The notes below the pieces were generated by a model. The model searched no databases and was not told the DNA's origin. It saw only the letters and a list, made by a program, of their open reading frames with translations. Below are positions 41,605 to 50,664 of a stretch of 64,000 bases of DNA, in pieces. A program made the position numbers and the translations under genes. Positions within the stretch are counted from its first letter, which is position 1, and every line of letters starts with the position of its first letter. Location of the stretch: positions 1,116,001 through 1,180,000 of the forward strand of contig OY969884.1 of the NCBI GenBank assembly GCA_963704295.1. Reading direction: 5' to 3'. The DNA is from JACCVL01 sp963704295 (GTDB lineage: Bacteria > Actinomycetota > Actinomycetes > Propionibacteriales > Nocardioidaceae).

Positions 41605-42606
41605 TCAGGACGAGCGGGTGACCACCAGGTCGCAGAGCTCGTGCAGGGCCCGCCGCGGCGGCCCGTCCGGGAGGTCTGCCAGCAGCGCGCGGGCCTCCTC
41701 GACGCGGTCACGGACGAATTCCCTGGCCTGCTCCAGCGCCGGGTGGGAGCGCAACAGTGCCAGCGCGTCGGCGTGCAGCTCGTCGTCGGTGAGGTCCCCG
41801 CCGAGGAGCTCGAACAGCCGGCTGGTGGCGGGGTCGTCGTCCGCGTGCCGCCGGGCCAGCAGCACCGGGAGGGTCGGGACCCCCTCCCGCAGGTCTGTGC
41901 CGGGCGTCTTGCCGGACTCCGCGGACTCGCTGGCGACGTCGAGGATGTCGTCGGACAGCTGGAAGGCCGCGCCGACCCGCTCGCCGAACTCCGTGAGCAG
42001 CTCCTGCGTCGCCGGGCCGCACCCGGCTGCCAGCGCGCCGAGTGAGGCGGACGCGGCGATCAACGACCCGGTCTTGTCGGCCACGACGGACAGGTAGTGC
42101 TCCAGCGGGTCGTCGCCGGCGGCCGGCCCGCGGGTCTCCCGGATCTGCCCCTGCACCAGCCGGGCGAAGGTACGCGCCTGGATCCGGACCGCCTCCGAAC
42201 CGAGGTCCGCCACGATGTCGGAGGCCTGCGCGAACAGGAAGTCGCCGGTGAGGATGGCGACCGTGTTGTCGAAGCGGGCGTTCGCCGAGGGCGCCCCGCG
42301 GCGCAGCGGCGCGTCGTCCATCACGTCGTCGTGGTAGAGCGTCGCCAGGTGGGTCAGCTCCACGACGAGTGCGGCCGGCACCACGCCGGTGGCCTCGCGG
42401 TCCCCGAACTCCGCGGCGAGCAGGACCAGCAGCGGCCGGAACCGCTTCCCGCCGGCGTCCAGCAGGTGCCGGGCGGCCGCGGTGACGAACGCGGTGTCGC
42501 TGGAGACCGCTCGGGTGAGACCGACCTCCACCTCGCCCAGCCGGGACCGCAGGTCGGCCTCCAGCGACACGTCGCTGACCCGTACCCCGAGACTGGTCAG
42601 CGCCAC
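41605..42606 (-). CDS. Long-chain polyprenyl diphosphate synthase
   Basis: A 333-aa trans-prenyltransferase (IspB/HepT/GrcC type). The first Asp-rich motif is HDDVMDDAPLRRG (DDVMD, about residues 92-96), the second LSDDILDVAS; GGKRFRPLLVLL is also canonical. It makes the side chain of menaquinone from FPP or GGPP and IPP. The residues before DDVMD are small or medium (THLATLYH), in keeping with long products, but chain length cannot be read safely. GTG 42606 lies 13 bases after nuoN, so it is the last gene of the nuo transcript. Confidence 0.9.
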   Translation of the reverse strand: MALTSLGVRVSDVSLEADLRSRLGEVEVGLTRAVSSDTAFVTAAARHLLDAGGKRFRPLLVLLAAEFGDREATGVVPAALVVELTHLATLYHDDVMDDAPLRRGAPSANARFDNTVAILTGDFLFAQASDIVADLGSEAVRIQARTFARLVQGQIRETRGPAAGDDPLEHYLSVVADKTGSLIAASASLGALAAGCGPATQELLTEFGERVGAAFQLSDDILDVASESAESGKTPGTDLREGVPTLPVLLARRHADDDPATSRLFELLGGDLTDDELHADALALLRSHPALEQAREFVRDRVEEARALLADLPDGPPRRALHELCDLVVTRSS

Positions 42607-42619
42607 GACGACCCCCGGC

Positions 42620-44212
42620 TCAGCGGACGAACGCGCCGGCCTGCTGGGCCAGGTCGAGGACGGGCCCCGGGACGATGCCCAGCAGGACGGTGGCGACCAG
42701 GGCCACGGTGATGACCGACGAGGTGAGGATGCTCGGGACGGTGACCGCCGGGCCGTCCCCGACCGGGTCGGAGAAGAACATCAGCACGATCACCCGGACG
42801 TAGAAGAAGGCAGCCACCACGCTGGCCACGACGCCGACGATCACCAGCGGCCAGGCTCCCCCCGCCCAGGCGGAGGTGAACACGGTCCACTTGCCCATGA
42901 AGCCGCTCGTCAGCGGGATCCCGGCGAAGGCGAGCAGGAAGAACGCGAACGCACCCGCGGTCAGCGGCGCCACCCGGCCGAGACCGGCCCAACGGGACAG
43001 CGCCGTGGTCTCCCCCCCGGCGTCTCGCACCACCGTCACGACCGCGAAGGCGCCGAGGGTGCTGAAGCCGTAGGCGGTGAGGTAGAACAGCACGCTGGAC
43101 AGGCTGGTGAACCCACCGCCCTCGGAGCCGGCGTACAGCCCGGCGAAACCGACCAGCACGAACCCGGCGTGCGCGATGGAGGAGTAGGCGAGCATTCGCT
43201 TGATGTCGGTCTGGGTGATCGCGACCAGCGAGCCGACTGCCATCGTGGCGATGGCCACGATCCAGATCAGGGGGCGCCAGTCCCACGAGGCACCGCCGAA
43301 CGCGACGTAGAAGACCCGGAGCAGGGCGCCGAACGCCGCGATCTTGGTGCAGGCGGCCATGAACCCGGTCACCGCCGTGGGCGCGCCCTGGTAGACGTCC
43401 GGCGTCCAGGCGTGGAACGGCGCGGCCCCGACCTTGAACAGCAGCCCGACCGCGATCAGCGCGACGCCGGCCAGCAGCAGCGGCGTTCCGGTCGTGTTGG
43501 CCGACACCGCCTGGTCGATCGCCGACAGGTCGAAGGACCCGGCGTATCCGTAGACCAGCGCGATGCCGTACAGGAAGAACGCGGACGAGAACGCTCCCAG
43601 CAGGAAGTACTTCATCGCCGCCTCCTGGCTGAGCAGCCGGCGGCGGCGCGCCAGCCCGCACAGCAGGTAGAGCGGCAGGCTCAGGACCTCCAGGGCGACG
43701 AACATCATCAGCAGGTCGCCGGAGGCCGGGAACAGCATCATCCCGCCGACGGCGAACAGCATCAGCGGGAAGACCTCGGTGTGCTCGATCCCCCGGGTGG
43801 AAGCCTCGCGTTCGGCGTCGGTGCCGGGCAGCGCCGCGGCCTGGCCCGCGAAGCCGGTCAACCCGCCCTCGAGCCGGCGCTCCGCGAACAGCAGGGCACT
43901 GATGAGGGACAGCAGGAGCAGGACGCCCCACAAGAAGACGGTCGGTCCGTCGACGACGATGGCCCCCTCGACCACCAGGGCGCCGTAGGCAGCGCCGCCG
44001 GCCAGTTCGTCGAGCCCGGTCGCGACCTGCACGGTCGAGGCGAGCGCGGCGACGAGCGTCACCACGGCGACCCCCACCTGCACCGGGTACCGCCAGGCGC
44101 GTGGCGCGAACGCCTCCACCAGCACCCCGAGCACCGCGCCGCCGAAGACGATGAGCAGCGGGAGGACCAGGGAGTACTCGACCTTGGGGACGTCGAACTC
44201 GAGCGGGCTCAC
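42620..44212 (-). CDS. nuoN: NADH-quinone oxidoreductase subunit N
   Basis: An antiporter-like membrane subunit of Complex I, 530 aa with about 14 helices. LLFKVGAAPFHAWTPDVYQGAPT holds the conserved Lys and the His/Trp of the proton channel (about residues 256-278); MKYFLLGAFSSAF carries the other Lys. GTG 44212 overlaps the nuoM stop by four bases. Last nuo subunit in the operon. Confidence 0.96.
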   Translation of the reverse strand: MSPLEFDVPKVEYSLVLPLLIVFGGAVLGVLVEAFAPRAWRYPVQVGVAVVTLVAALASTVQVATGLDELAGGAAYGALVVEGAIVVDGPTVFLWGVLLLLSLISALLFAERRLEGGLTGFAGQAAALPGTDAEREASTRGIEHTEVFPLMLFAVGGMMLFPASGDLLMMFVALEVLSLPLYLLCGLARRRRLLSQEAAMKYFLLGAFSSAFFLYGIALVYGYAGSFDLSAIDQAVSANTTGTPLLLAGVALIAVGLLFKVGAAPFHAWTPDVYQGAPTAVTGFMAACTKIAAFGALLRVFYVAFGGASWDWRPLIWIVAIATMAVGSLVAITQTDIKRMLAYSSIAHAGFVLVGFAGLYAGSEGGGFTSLSSVLFYLTAYGFSTLGAFAVVTVVRDAGGETTALSRWAGLGRVAPLTAGAFAFFLLAFAGIPLTSGFMGKWTVFTSAWAGGAWPLVIVGVVASVVAAFFYVRVIVLMFFSDPVGDGPAVTVPSILTSSVITVALVATVLLGIVPGPVLDLAQQAGAFVR

Positions 44213-45759
44213 TCCTGCCCCTCCTCGGGCTGTGTCTCGTCCAGTGCGGACACCGGCACGTCCGGTTCGGGCTGCTCGACGCCGACCTGTTCGAGCGTGG
44301 CCGACACCGCCGGGTCGATCACCTGCAGCAGCACCTGCGGGAACAGGCCCAGTCCGAGCAGCAGCGCCAGCAGCGGACCGAGCGCCAGTCGCTCACGCAG
44401 TCGGAGGTCGGGCAGGACGGCCGCACCCGGACGCGGAGGCCCGTTCATCGTGCGTTGGTACATGATCAGGATGTAGAGCGCGGCCAGCACGATGCCGAGG
44501 GTCGCCACGACCGCGGCCGTGATCGAGACGCGGAACGTCCCGGCCAGCACCAGGAACTCACTGACGAACGGCGACAGGCCGGGCAGCGACAGGCTGGACA
44601 GTCCGGCCACGAGGAAGACCCCGGCGAGCACCGGAGCAGCCTTCTGCACACCGCCGAAGTCGCCGATCTGCGCCGAGCCGCCGCGAGCGATGAGCATGCC
44701 GGTGACGAGGAACAGCGCCGCGGTCGACAGGCCGTGGTTGAACATGTACAGCGTCGAGCCCGCCCCGCCCTGGCTGGTGAACACGAAGATGCCCAGGACG
44801 ATGAAGCCGAAGTGCGACACCGAGGTGTAGGCGATCAGCCGGCGGATGTCGGTCTGCCCGATCGCGAGCAGGCCGCCGTACAGGACGCTGAACGCCGCCA
44901 GCGCGATCACCACCGGCGAGGCCCACTGCGACGCCTCGGGGAACAACCCGAGGCAGAACCGGATCATCCCGAAGGTGCCGATCTTGTCCAGGATGCTCAC
45001 CAGCAGCACCGACGTCCCGGGGGTCCCGGCGGCGGCGGCGTCCGGCAGCCAGGTGTGCACGGGGAACATCGGCGCCTTGACGGCGAAGGCGACGAAGAAG
45101 CCGAGGAACAGCCACCGGCCGGTCGACTCGTCCATCGCGACCTGCATCAGGTCGGTGAGCAGGTAGCTGGGCACGCCGGCATCGGCGGACACGACGTACA
45201 GCCCCACCACCGACGCCAGCATCAGCAGCCCGCCGACCAGCGAGTAGAGCAGGAACTTCACCGCCGCGTAGGACCGCTGCGCCCCGCCGAACCCGCCGAT
45301 CAGGAAGTAGATCGGGATCAGCGTCGCCTCGAACAAGACGTAGAACAAGAAGACGTCGGTCGCGGCGAAGACGCCGATGGCGAGCCCCTCGAGGCCCAGC
45401 ATCCAGGCGAAGAACGCGTTCCGGCTCCACCGCCCGTCGTCACCGTCGTGCCACGAGGCGAGCACGACGATCGGGGTGAGGATGACGGTCAGCAGCACGA
45501 GCGTGAGGCCGATCCCGTCCACCCCGACGGCGTAGTGCACCCCGAACGCAGGGATCCAGTCCACCTGCTCCTCGAGCTGGAAGCCGGAGCCGCCGACCTC
45601 GAACTGCAGCGCGGTGGCGGCCCCGACCCCGGCGGTCACCAGCGACGTCCCGAGGGCGAAGCCGGGGGCCAGCGCGCCACGCCCGCGCGGCAGCAGGACC
45701 AGCAGCACCGCCCCGAGCAGGGGCAGGCCGGCGAGGACGCTCAACCAGGGGAAGCTCAT
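44209..45759 (-). CDS. nuoM: NADH-quinone oxidoreductase subunit M
   Basis: Antiporter-like subunit, 516 aa. Key channel residues are in FYVLFEATLIPIYFLIG (conserved Glu) and FAVKAPMFPVHTWLPDAA (conserved Lys and His). About 14 transmembrane helices; the C-terminus adds an acidic tail (VSALDETQPEEGQE). ATG 45759 overlaps the nuoL stop by four bases. Confidence 0.96.
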   Translation of the reverse strand: MSFPWLSVLAGLPLLGAVLLVLLPRGRGALAPGFALGTSLVTAGVGAATALQFEVGGSGFQLEEQVDWIPAFGVHYAVGVDGIGLTLVLLTVILTPIVVLASWHDGDDGRWSRNAFFAWMLGLEGLAIGVFAATDVFLFYVLFEATLIPIYFLIGGFGGAQRSYAAVKFLLYSLVGGLLMLASVVGLYVVSADAGVPSYLLTDLMQVAMDESTGRWLFLGFFVAFAVKAPMFPVHTWLPDAAAAGTPGTSVLLVSILDKIGTFGMIRFCLGLFPEASQWASPVVIALAAFSVLYGGLLAIGQTDIRRLIAYTSVSHFGFIVLGIFVFTSQGGAGSTLYMFNHGLSTAALFLVTGMLIARGGSAQIGDFGGVQKAAPVLAGVFLVAGLSSLSLPGLSPFVSEFLVLAGTFRVSITAAVVATLGIVLAALYILIMYQRTMNGPPRPGAAVLPDLRLRERLALGPLLALLLGLGLFPQVLLQVIDPAVSATLEQVGVEQPEPDVPVSALDETQPEEGQE

Positions 45760-47705
45760 GACAGCGTCACCGCCAGGGTCGCCACGACGGCGATCAGCGC
45801 GCCGCCGAGAAAGGTGAGCGCGTACGAGCGGACGAATCCGGTTTGGGTGCGGCGCACCTGGCCGGAGGTGCCGCCGACCAGTGCCGCGAGGCCGTTGACG
45901 GCACCGTCGATGATGCGGGTGTCCACGTAGACCAGCACCCGGGTGAGGTACTGGCCGGGACGCATGAACACCGCCTCGTTGAACGCGTCGCCGTACAGGT
46001 CGGCGCGTGCCGCACGGACCAGCAGCGACACCTTCTGCGGTGGGGTCTCGGGCACGTCCTGCCGACCGAACAGCGACCAGGCCACGGCGACGCCCACCAC
46101 CACCACCAGGGTGACCAGGCCGGTGAGCACGAGCGGCGACACGAACAGCTCGTGCTCCTCCTCCGGGCCGGTCACCGGCTCCAGCCAGTCGGTGATCCAG
46201 CCGGCCAGCAGCAGCACGCCGCCGACGACGGAGAGCGCGGCGAGCACGATCAGGGGGCCGGTCATGACCGCCGGTGATTCGTGCGGGCGGACGTCGGGAC
46301 GCCAACGGCGCCGGCCGAGGAACGTCATCAGCATCACGCGGGTCATGTAGAAGGCGGTGATCCCCGCGCCGAGGAGCGCGCCGACGCCGAACACCCAGCC
46401 CTCGGCGAATGCCACCTCGATGATCTTGTCCTTGCTCCAGAAGCCGGAGAATCCGGGGAAGCCGATGATCGCCAGGTAGCCGGCGGCGAAGGTGGCGAAC
46501 GTGATCGGCATGGCCCGGCTGAGCGCGCCGTAGCGGCGCATGTCCACGTCGTCGTCCATGGCGTGCATGACTGATCCGGCGCCCAGGAACATGTTCGCCT
46601 TGAAGAAGCCGTGCGTGAGCAGGTGGAAGATGGCGAACGGGTAGCCGGCCGGACCGAGGCCGGCCGCCAGGTGCATGTAGCCGATCTGGCTCATGGTGGA
46701 GGCCGCCAGCGCCTTCTTGATGTCGTCCTTGGCGCCACCGAGAATCGCGCCGAACAGCAGCGTGACCAGCCCGACGATCATGACCGCGGTCTGCGCCACC
46801 GGCGTCTCCGCGTAGACGTACGCGGACCGGACGATCAGGTAGACGCCGGCGGTCACCATGGTCGCCGCGTGGATGAGCGCCGACACCGGCGTCGGACCCT
46901 CCATCGCGTCCAGCAGCCACGACTGGAGCGGCACCTGCGCCGACTTGCCGCAGGCGGCGAGCAGCAACAGCAGGCCGAGCGCCGTCGCGACGGCGGTCGT
47001 TGTCTCCGGCATGCCCGCGGACACGGCCACGAAGCTGGACGTGCCGAAGGTCGCCACCATGAGCATCACCGCAAGGGCCATGCCGAGGTCGCCGACCCGG
47101 TTCACCACGAAGGCCTTCTTGGCCGCGGTCGCGGCGGAGTCCTTGTGCGCCCAGAACCCGATCAGCAGGTACGACGCCAGGCCGACGCCCTCCCAGCCGA
47201 GGAACAGCACCAGATAGTCGTCGGCGAGGACGAGAACGAGCATCGCGACGACGAACAGGTTCATGTACCCAAAGAACCGGCGGCGACGCTCGTCGTGCGC
47301 CATGTAGCCGACGGAGTACAGGTGGATCAGGGTGCCGACACCGGTGATCAGCAGCACGAACAGCGCCGACAGCGGGTCCAGCATGAACCCGACCGAGACG
47401 GTGTAGTCACCAACGTCCAGCCAGGTCCACAGCTCCTGCGCCACCTGGCGCTCCTCCGCCCCCCGGCCGAGCAGCGCCACGAACAGGTAGACCGCGACCG
47501 CGAACGATGCCGCCGGCATCGCCACCCCGAGCAGGTGACCCCACCGGTCCAGACGGCGTCCGCCCAGCAGCAGCACGACGGCACCGAGCGCCGGCAGGGC
47601 GACGACGAGCCACAGCAGCGAGAACGCCCCGGTTGCCTCGACCGGCACCACCGGGACCGCTCCAGCCTCGCCCGCGCTGAGCGGGCTGACGACGAGTGGG
47701 CTCAC
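45756..47705 (-). CDS. nuoL: NADH-quinone oxidoreductase subunit L
   Basis: The largest antiporter-like subunit, 649 aa, with the C-terminal lateral helix. Conserved GWEGVGLASYLLIGFW and LLDAMEGPTPVSALIHAAT, and KDDIKKALAASTMSQIGYM, are all present. GTG 47705 begins 17 bases after nuoK. A slightly long N-terminus (about 25 residues, Ala/Val/Pro-rich) precedes the first helix. Confidence 0.96.
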   Translation of the reverse strand: MSPLVVSPLSAGEAGAVPVVPVEATGAFSLLWLVVALPALGAVVLLLGGRRLDRWGHLLGVAMPAASFAVAVYLFVALLGRGAEERQVAQELWTWLDVGDYTVSVGFMLDPLSALFVLLITGVGTLIHLYSVGYMAHDERRRRFFGYMNLFVVAMLVLVLADDYLVLFLGWEGVGLASYLLIGFWAHKDSAATAAKKAFVVNRVGDLGMALAVMLMVATFGTSSFVAVSAGMPETTTAVATALGLLLLLAACGKSAQVPLQSWLLDAMEGPTPVSALIHAATMVTAGVYLIVRSAYVYAETPVAQTAVMIVGLVTLLFGAILGGAKDDIKKALAASTMSQIGYMHLAAGLGPAGYPFAIFHLLTHGFFKANMFLGAGSVMHAMDDDVDMRRYGALSRAMPITFATFAAGYLAIIGFPGFSGFWSKDKIIEVAFAEGWVFGVGALLGAGITAFYMTRVMLMTFLGRRRWRPDVRPHESPAVMTGPLIVLAALSVVGGVLLLAGWITDWLEPVTGPEEEHELFVSPLVLTGLVTLVVVVGVAVAWSLFGRQDVPETPPQKVSLLVRAARADLYGDAFNEAVFMRPGQYLTRVLVYVDTRIIDGAVNGLAALVGGTSGQVRRTQTGFVRSYALTFLGGALIAVVATLAVTLS

Positions 47706-47722
47706 GTGGGTCTCAGCGCTCC

Positions 47723-48022
47723 TCAGTACTTCAGCAGGCTGGCGTCGTCGACCGAGGCCGACCGGCGGGTGCGGAAGATCGCGACGATGATCGCCAGGCC
47801 GACCACGACCTCGGCGGCAGCGACGACCATGACGAAGAAGGCTGCCACCTGTCCGCTGAGGTCACCGGTCTGCTTGGCGAAGGTCACCAGCGCGAGGTTG
47901 CAGGCGTTCAGCATCAGCTCGACGCACATGAACACGACGATCGCGTTGCGGCGGACCAACACGCCGACCGCCCCGATGCTGAACAGCAGGGCGGACAGCG
48001 TGATGTACGCGTCCGGGTTCAT
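47723..48022 (-). CDS. nuoK: NADH-quinone oxidoreductase subunit K
   Basis: A 99-aa subunit with three transmembrane helices. The channel glutamates lie in VVFMCVELMLNACNLA (helix 2) and VVAAAEVVVGLAII (helix 3). The N-terminus NPDAYITLSALLFSIGAVGV is standard. ATG 48022 overlaps the nuoJ stop by four bases. Confidence 0.96.
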   Translation of the reverse strand: MNPDAYITLSALLFSIGAVGVLVRRNAIVVFMCVELMLNACNLALVTFAKQTGDLSGQVAAFFVMVVAAAEVVVGLAIIVAIFRTRRSASVDDASLLKY

Positions 48023-48801
48023 CGACCGGACCCCCGCTCGGTCAGGTCCGCGGCCGGCGCCTCGGGATCGAGGGCGGCGGCGGTGCGGTCGACGTCGGAG
48101 CGCACCCGCCGGACGTTGCCCCGCTGCCGCAGCGACCGGGACACCGATCCCTCGGCTGTGCTCCCGTCAGGGAGCAGCGCCGGGGTGTCCACCGCGTTGT
48201 GGCGGGCGTAGACGCCAGGGGTCGGCAACTGGCCGGGGTGCTCGCCGTGCTCGGCGTAGCGCCGCATCCGGTCCTGTACCAGGTCGCGCTGGGTCGGCTT
48301 GGCGACCAGCCGCTCGCGGTGCGCCAGGACCATCGCACCGAGCGCGGCGGTGATCAGCAGGGCACTGGTGAGCTCGAACGCGAACACGTAACGGCCGAAC
48401 AGCAGCTGGGCCAGGGCCTGCACGTTGCCATCCGCGTTCGCCTCGCCGAGACCGACGACCTGCGCCGTCGCCGCCTGGGCCACGCCGACGGCGAGCAGCG
48501 TCCCGAACAGCAGGCCCAGGACGATCGCTGCCAGCCGCTGGCCCTTGATCGTCTCCACCACCGAGTCCGAGGCATCCACGCCGACGAGCATCAAGACGAA
48601 GAGGAACAGCATCAAGATGGCGCCGGTGTAGACGATGATCTGCACCGCGAACAGGAACGGCGCCTCGAGGGCGGCGTACAGGACGGCCAGCGACACCATC
48701 ACGAAGGCGAGCAACATCGCGGAGTGCACCGCCTTGCGCACCAGGACCATGCCGACCGCGGCCAGCACCATCGGCGGCGCCAGCAGCCAGAACACCGTCA
48801 T
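48019..48801 (-). CDS. nuoJ: NADH-quinone oxidoreductase subunit J
   Basis: A 260-aa subunit with five helices in the first 165 residues; FAVQIIVYTGAILMLFLFVL is the conserved helix 3. The C-terminal 95 residues are a hydrophilic extension (TQRDLVQDRMRRYAEHGEHP and Arg/Asp-rich tail), long compared with about 170-200 aa in other bacteria but usual in actinobacteria. ATG 48801 overlaps the nuoI stop. Confidence 0.95.
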   Translation of the reverse strand: MTVFWLLAPPMVLAAVGMVLVRKAVHSAMLLAFVMVSLAVLYAALEAPFLFAVQIIVYTGAILMLFLFVLMLVGVDASDSVVETIKGQRLAAIVLGLLFGTLLAVGVAQAATAQVVGLGEANADGNVQALAQLLFGRYVFAFELTSALLITAALGAMVLAHRERLVAKPTQRDLVQDRMRRYAEHGEHPGQLPTPGVYARHNAVDTPALLPDGSTAEGSVSRSLRQRGNVRRVRSDVDRTAAALDPEAPAADLTERGSGR

Positions 48802-49373
48802 GTCCCGGTCCCCTCCGCGCCCTGCCCGGGCTGCGTCGTGGGGTCCGACCCGCCCCGGCCCTGACCGGCGCCACGGTAGTAGTCCTTCTCGTCGGCCCCG
48901 AGCCGCATCGGGTGCGGCGGCTGCTCCATGCCGGGCAGCAGCGGTGCCAGCAGGTCGGACTTCTCGTAGATCAGGTCGGCACGGTTGTCATCGGCGAGCT
49001 CGTACTCGTTGGTCATGGTCAGCGCCCGGGTCGGGCACGCTTCGATGCAGAGCCCGCACAGGATGCAGCGCAGGTAGTTGATCTGGTAGACGCGGCCGTA
49101 GCGCTCGCCCGGCGAGAACCGGCCTCCCTCCGCGTTGTCCGCACCCTCGACGTAGATGGCGTCGGCGGGGCAGGCCCAGGCGCACAGCTCGCAGCCGATG
49201 CACTTCTCCAGGCCGTCCGGCCAGCGGTTGAGCTGGTGCCGACCGTGGAAACGGGGGGCGGTCGGCTTCTTCTCGTACGGGTAGCTCTCGGTCACCACCC
49301 GCCGGAACATGGTGCGGAACGTGACACCGAAGCCCGCGACCGGGTCCCAGAGCTGCTCCCTCAGGCTAGGCAC
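48798..49373 (-). CDS. nuoI: NADH-quinone oxidoreductase subunit I
   Basis: A 191-aa ferredoxin-like subunit carrying clusters N6a and N6b: CIGCELCAWACPADAIYVEG (about residues 58-77) and CILCGLCIEACPTRALTMTN (about 102-121). It passes electrons from NuoG to NuoB. GTG 49373 overlaps the nuoH stop by 8 bases. The Gly/Gln-rich C-terminal tail (about 30 residues) is variable. Confidence 0.96.
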   Translation of the reverse strand: MPSLREQLWDPVAGFGVTFRTMFRRVVTESYPYEKKPTAPRFHGRHQLNRWPDGLEKCIGCELCAWACPADAIYVEGADNAEGGRFSPGERYGRVYQINYLRCILCGLCIEACPTRALTMTNEYELADDNRADLIYEKSDLLAPLLPGMEQPPHPMRLGADEKDYYRGAGQGRGGSDPTTQPGQGAEGTGT

Positions 49374-50664
49374 GCTCGTCCTCCCTCTTGGTGCTCCGGC
49401 TGCCGGTCCGCTGCCCGTCCGGAGCGACCACGGTGCCGATCGCGGGCAGCGACTGGCCCGGCATCGGCGGCACCGGGTAGCCACCGGCGAAGGCGTCGAA
49501 CTCCTCCTCGGCGGGTTCCTCCTCGGCCGCACCGCGGTCCGGCATGAACGCGGACGCGGCCAGTACGACGAACAGCACACCGCCGCCGGCGATGATCCAG
49601 CGCTGGTCGAGACCGCCCTCGAGCCGAATGACGCGGACCACGGAGACGGCGACGATCCACACCAGCGCAGCGGGGATCAGCACCTTCCAACCGAACTTCA
49701 TGAACTGGTCGTAGCGCATCCGCGGCAGGCTGCCGCGCAGCCAGATGAACAGGAAGAGGAACATCGCGACCTTGCCGAGGAACCACAGGACCGGCCAGTA
49801 GCCCGCGTTGGCCGCGTCCCAGATCGACAGCGGCCACGGAGCATGCCAGCCGCCGAGGAACAGGGTGGTCGCCAGCGCCGAGACGGTGACCATGTTGACG
49901 TACTCGGCGAGGAAGAACAGCGCGAACTTGAGCGAGGAGTACTCGGTGTGGAACCCACCGACCAGCTCGCCCTCGGCCTCGGGCAGGTCGAACGGGGCCC
50001 GGTTGGTCTCACCCACCATCGAGATCATGTAGATCACGAAGCTGGGGGCCAGGATGAAGGCGAACCAGACGTCGTCCTGAGCGGCCACGATCCCCGACGT
50101 CGACAGGGTCCCGCTGTAGATGAAGACGGCGACCAGCGCCAGGCCCATGGCGACCTCGTAGGAGATCATCTGGGCGGAGCTGCGCAGGCCGCCGAGCAGG
50201 GCGTAGGTCGAGCCCGAGGCCCACCCGGCCAGCACCAGGCCGTAGATCCCGACCGCCGCCACGGCGAGCACGTACAGCACGGCGACCGACAGATCGGTCA
50301 GCTGGAGCGGGGTCTCGCGGTCGGTGAACGGGATGCCGACGACGGGCCCCAGCGGGATCACGGCGAACGCGGCGAACGCGGCGGTGGCGGAGATCACCGG
50401 GGCGAGGAAGAACACGACCTTGTCGGCCGCGGTCGGGACGATGTCCTCCTTCAACGCGAGCTTGATGCCGTCGGCGAGGGACTGCAGCAGCCCGAACGGG
50501 CCGTGGTACTTGGGGCCGACCCGGTGCTGCATCCGGGCGACGACCTTGCGCTCGGCCCAGATGGTGAACAGCGTCATCAGCACGAGCAGGACGAACACCA
50601 GCACGGTCTTGATCCCGATGACCCACCAGGGGTCGACGCCGAAGACGCTCAGGTCCTCGTTCAT
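49366..50664 (-). CDS. nuoH: NADH-quinone oxidoreductase subunit H
   Basis: A 432-aa membrane subunit forming the quinone chamber with NuoB and NuoD. RMQHRVGPKYHGPFGLLQ (about residues 44-61), LADGIKLALKED and NRAPFDLPEAEGELVGGFHT carry the conserved acidic and Arg residues. Eight helices, then an extra 75-residue acidic/Pro-rich C-terminal tail typical of actinobacteria. ATG 50664 overlaps the nuoG stop by four bases. Confidence 0.96.
   Translation of the reverse strand: MNEDLSVFGVDPWWVIGIKTVLVFVLLVLMTLFTIWAERKVVARMQHRVGPKYHGPFGLLQSLADGIKLALKEDIVPTAADKVVFFLAPVISATAAFAAFAVIPLGPVVGIPFTDRETPLQLTDLSVAVLYVLAVAAVGIYGLVLAGWASGSTYALLGGLRSSAQMISYEVAMGLALVAVFIYSGTLSTSGIVAAQDDVWFAFILAPSFVIYMISMVGETNRAPFDLPEAEGELVGGFHTEYSSLKFALFFLAEYVNMVTVSALATTLFLGGWHAPWPLSIWDAANAGYWPVLWFLGKVAMFLFLFIWLRGSLPRMRYDQFMKFGWKVLIPAALVWIVAVSVVRVIRLEGGLDQRWIIAGGGVLFVVLAASAFMPDRGAAEEEPAEEEFDAFAGGYPVPPMPGQSLPAIGTVVAPDGQRTGSRSTKREDERA

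Noticed and set aside
42389..44476. Plus-strand open frame opposite nuoN
   Set aside because: Composition is almost only Arg, Gly, His, Gln and Asp, the usual antisense product of membrane-protein genes at high GC.
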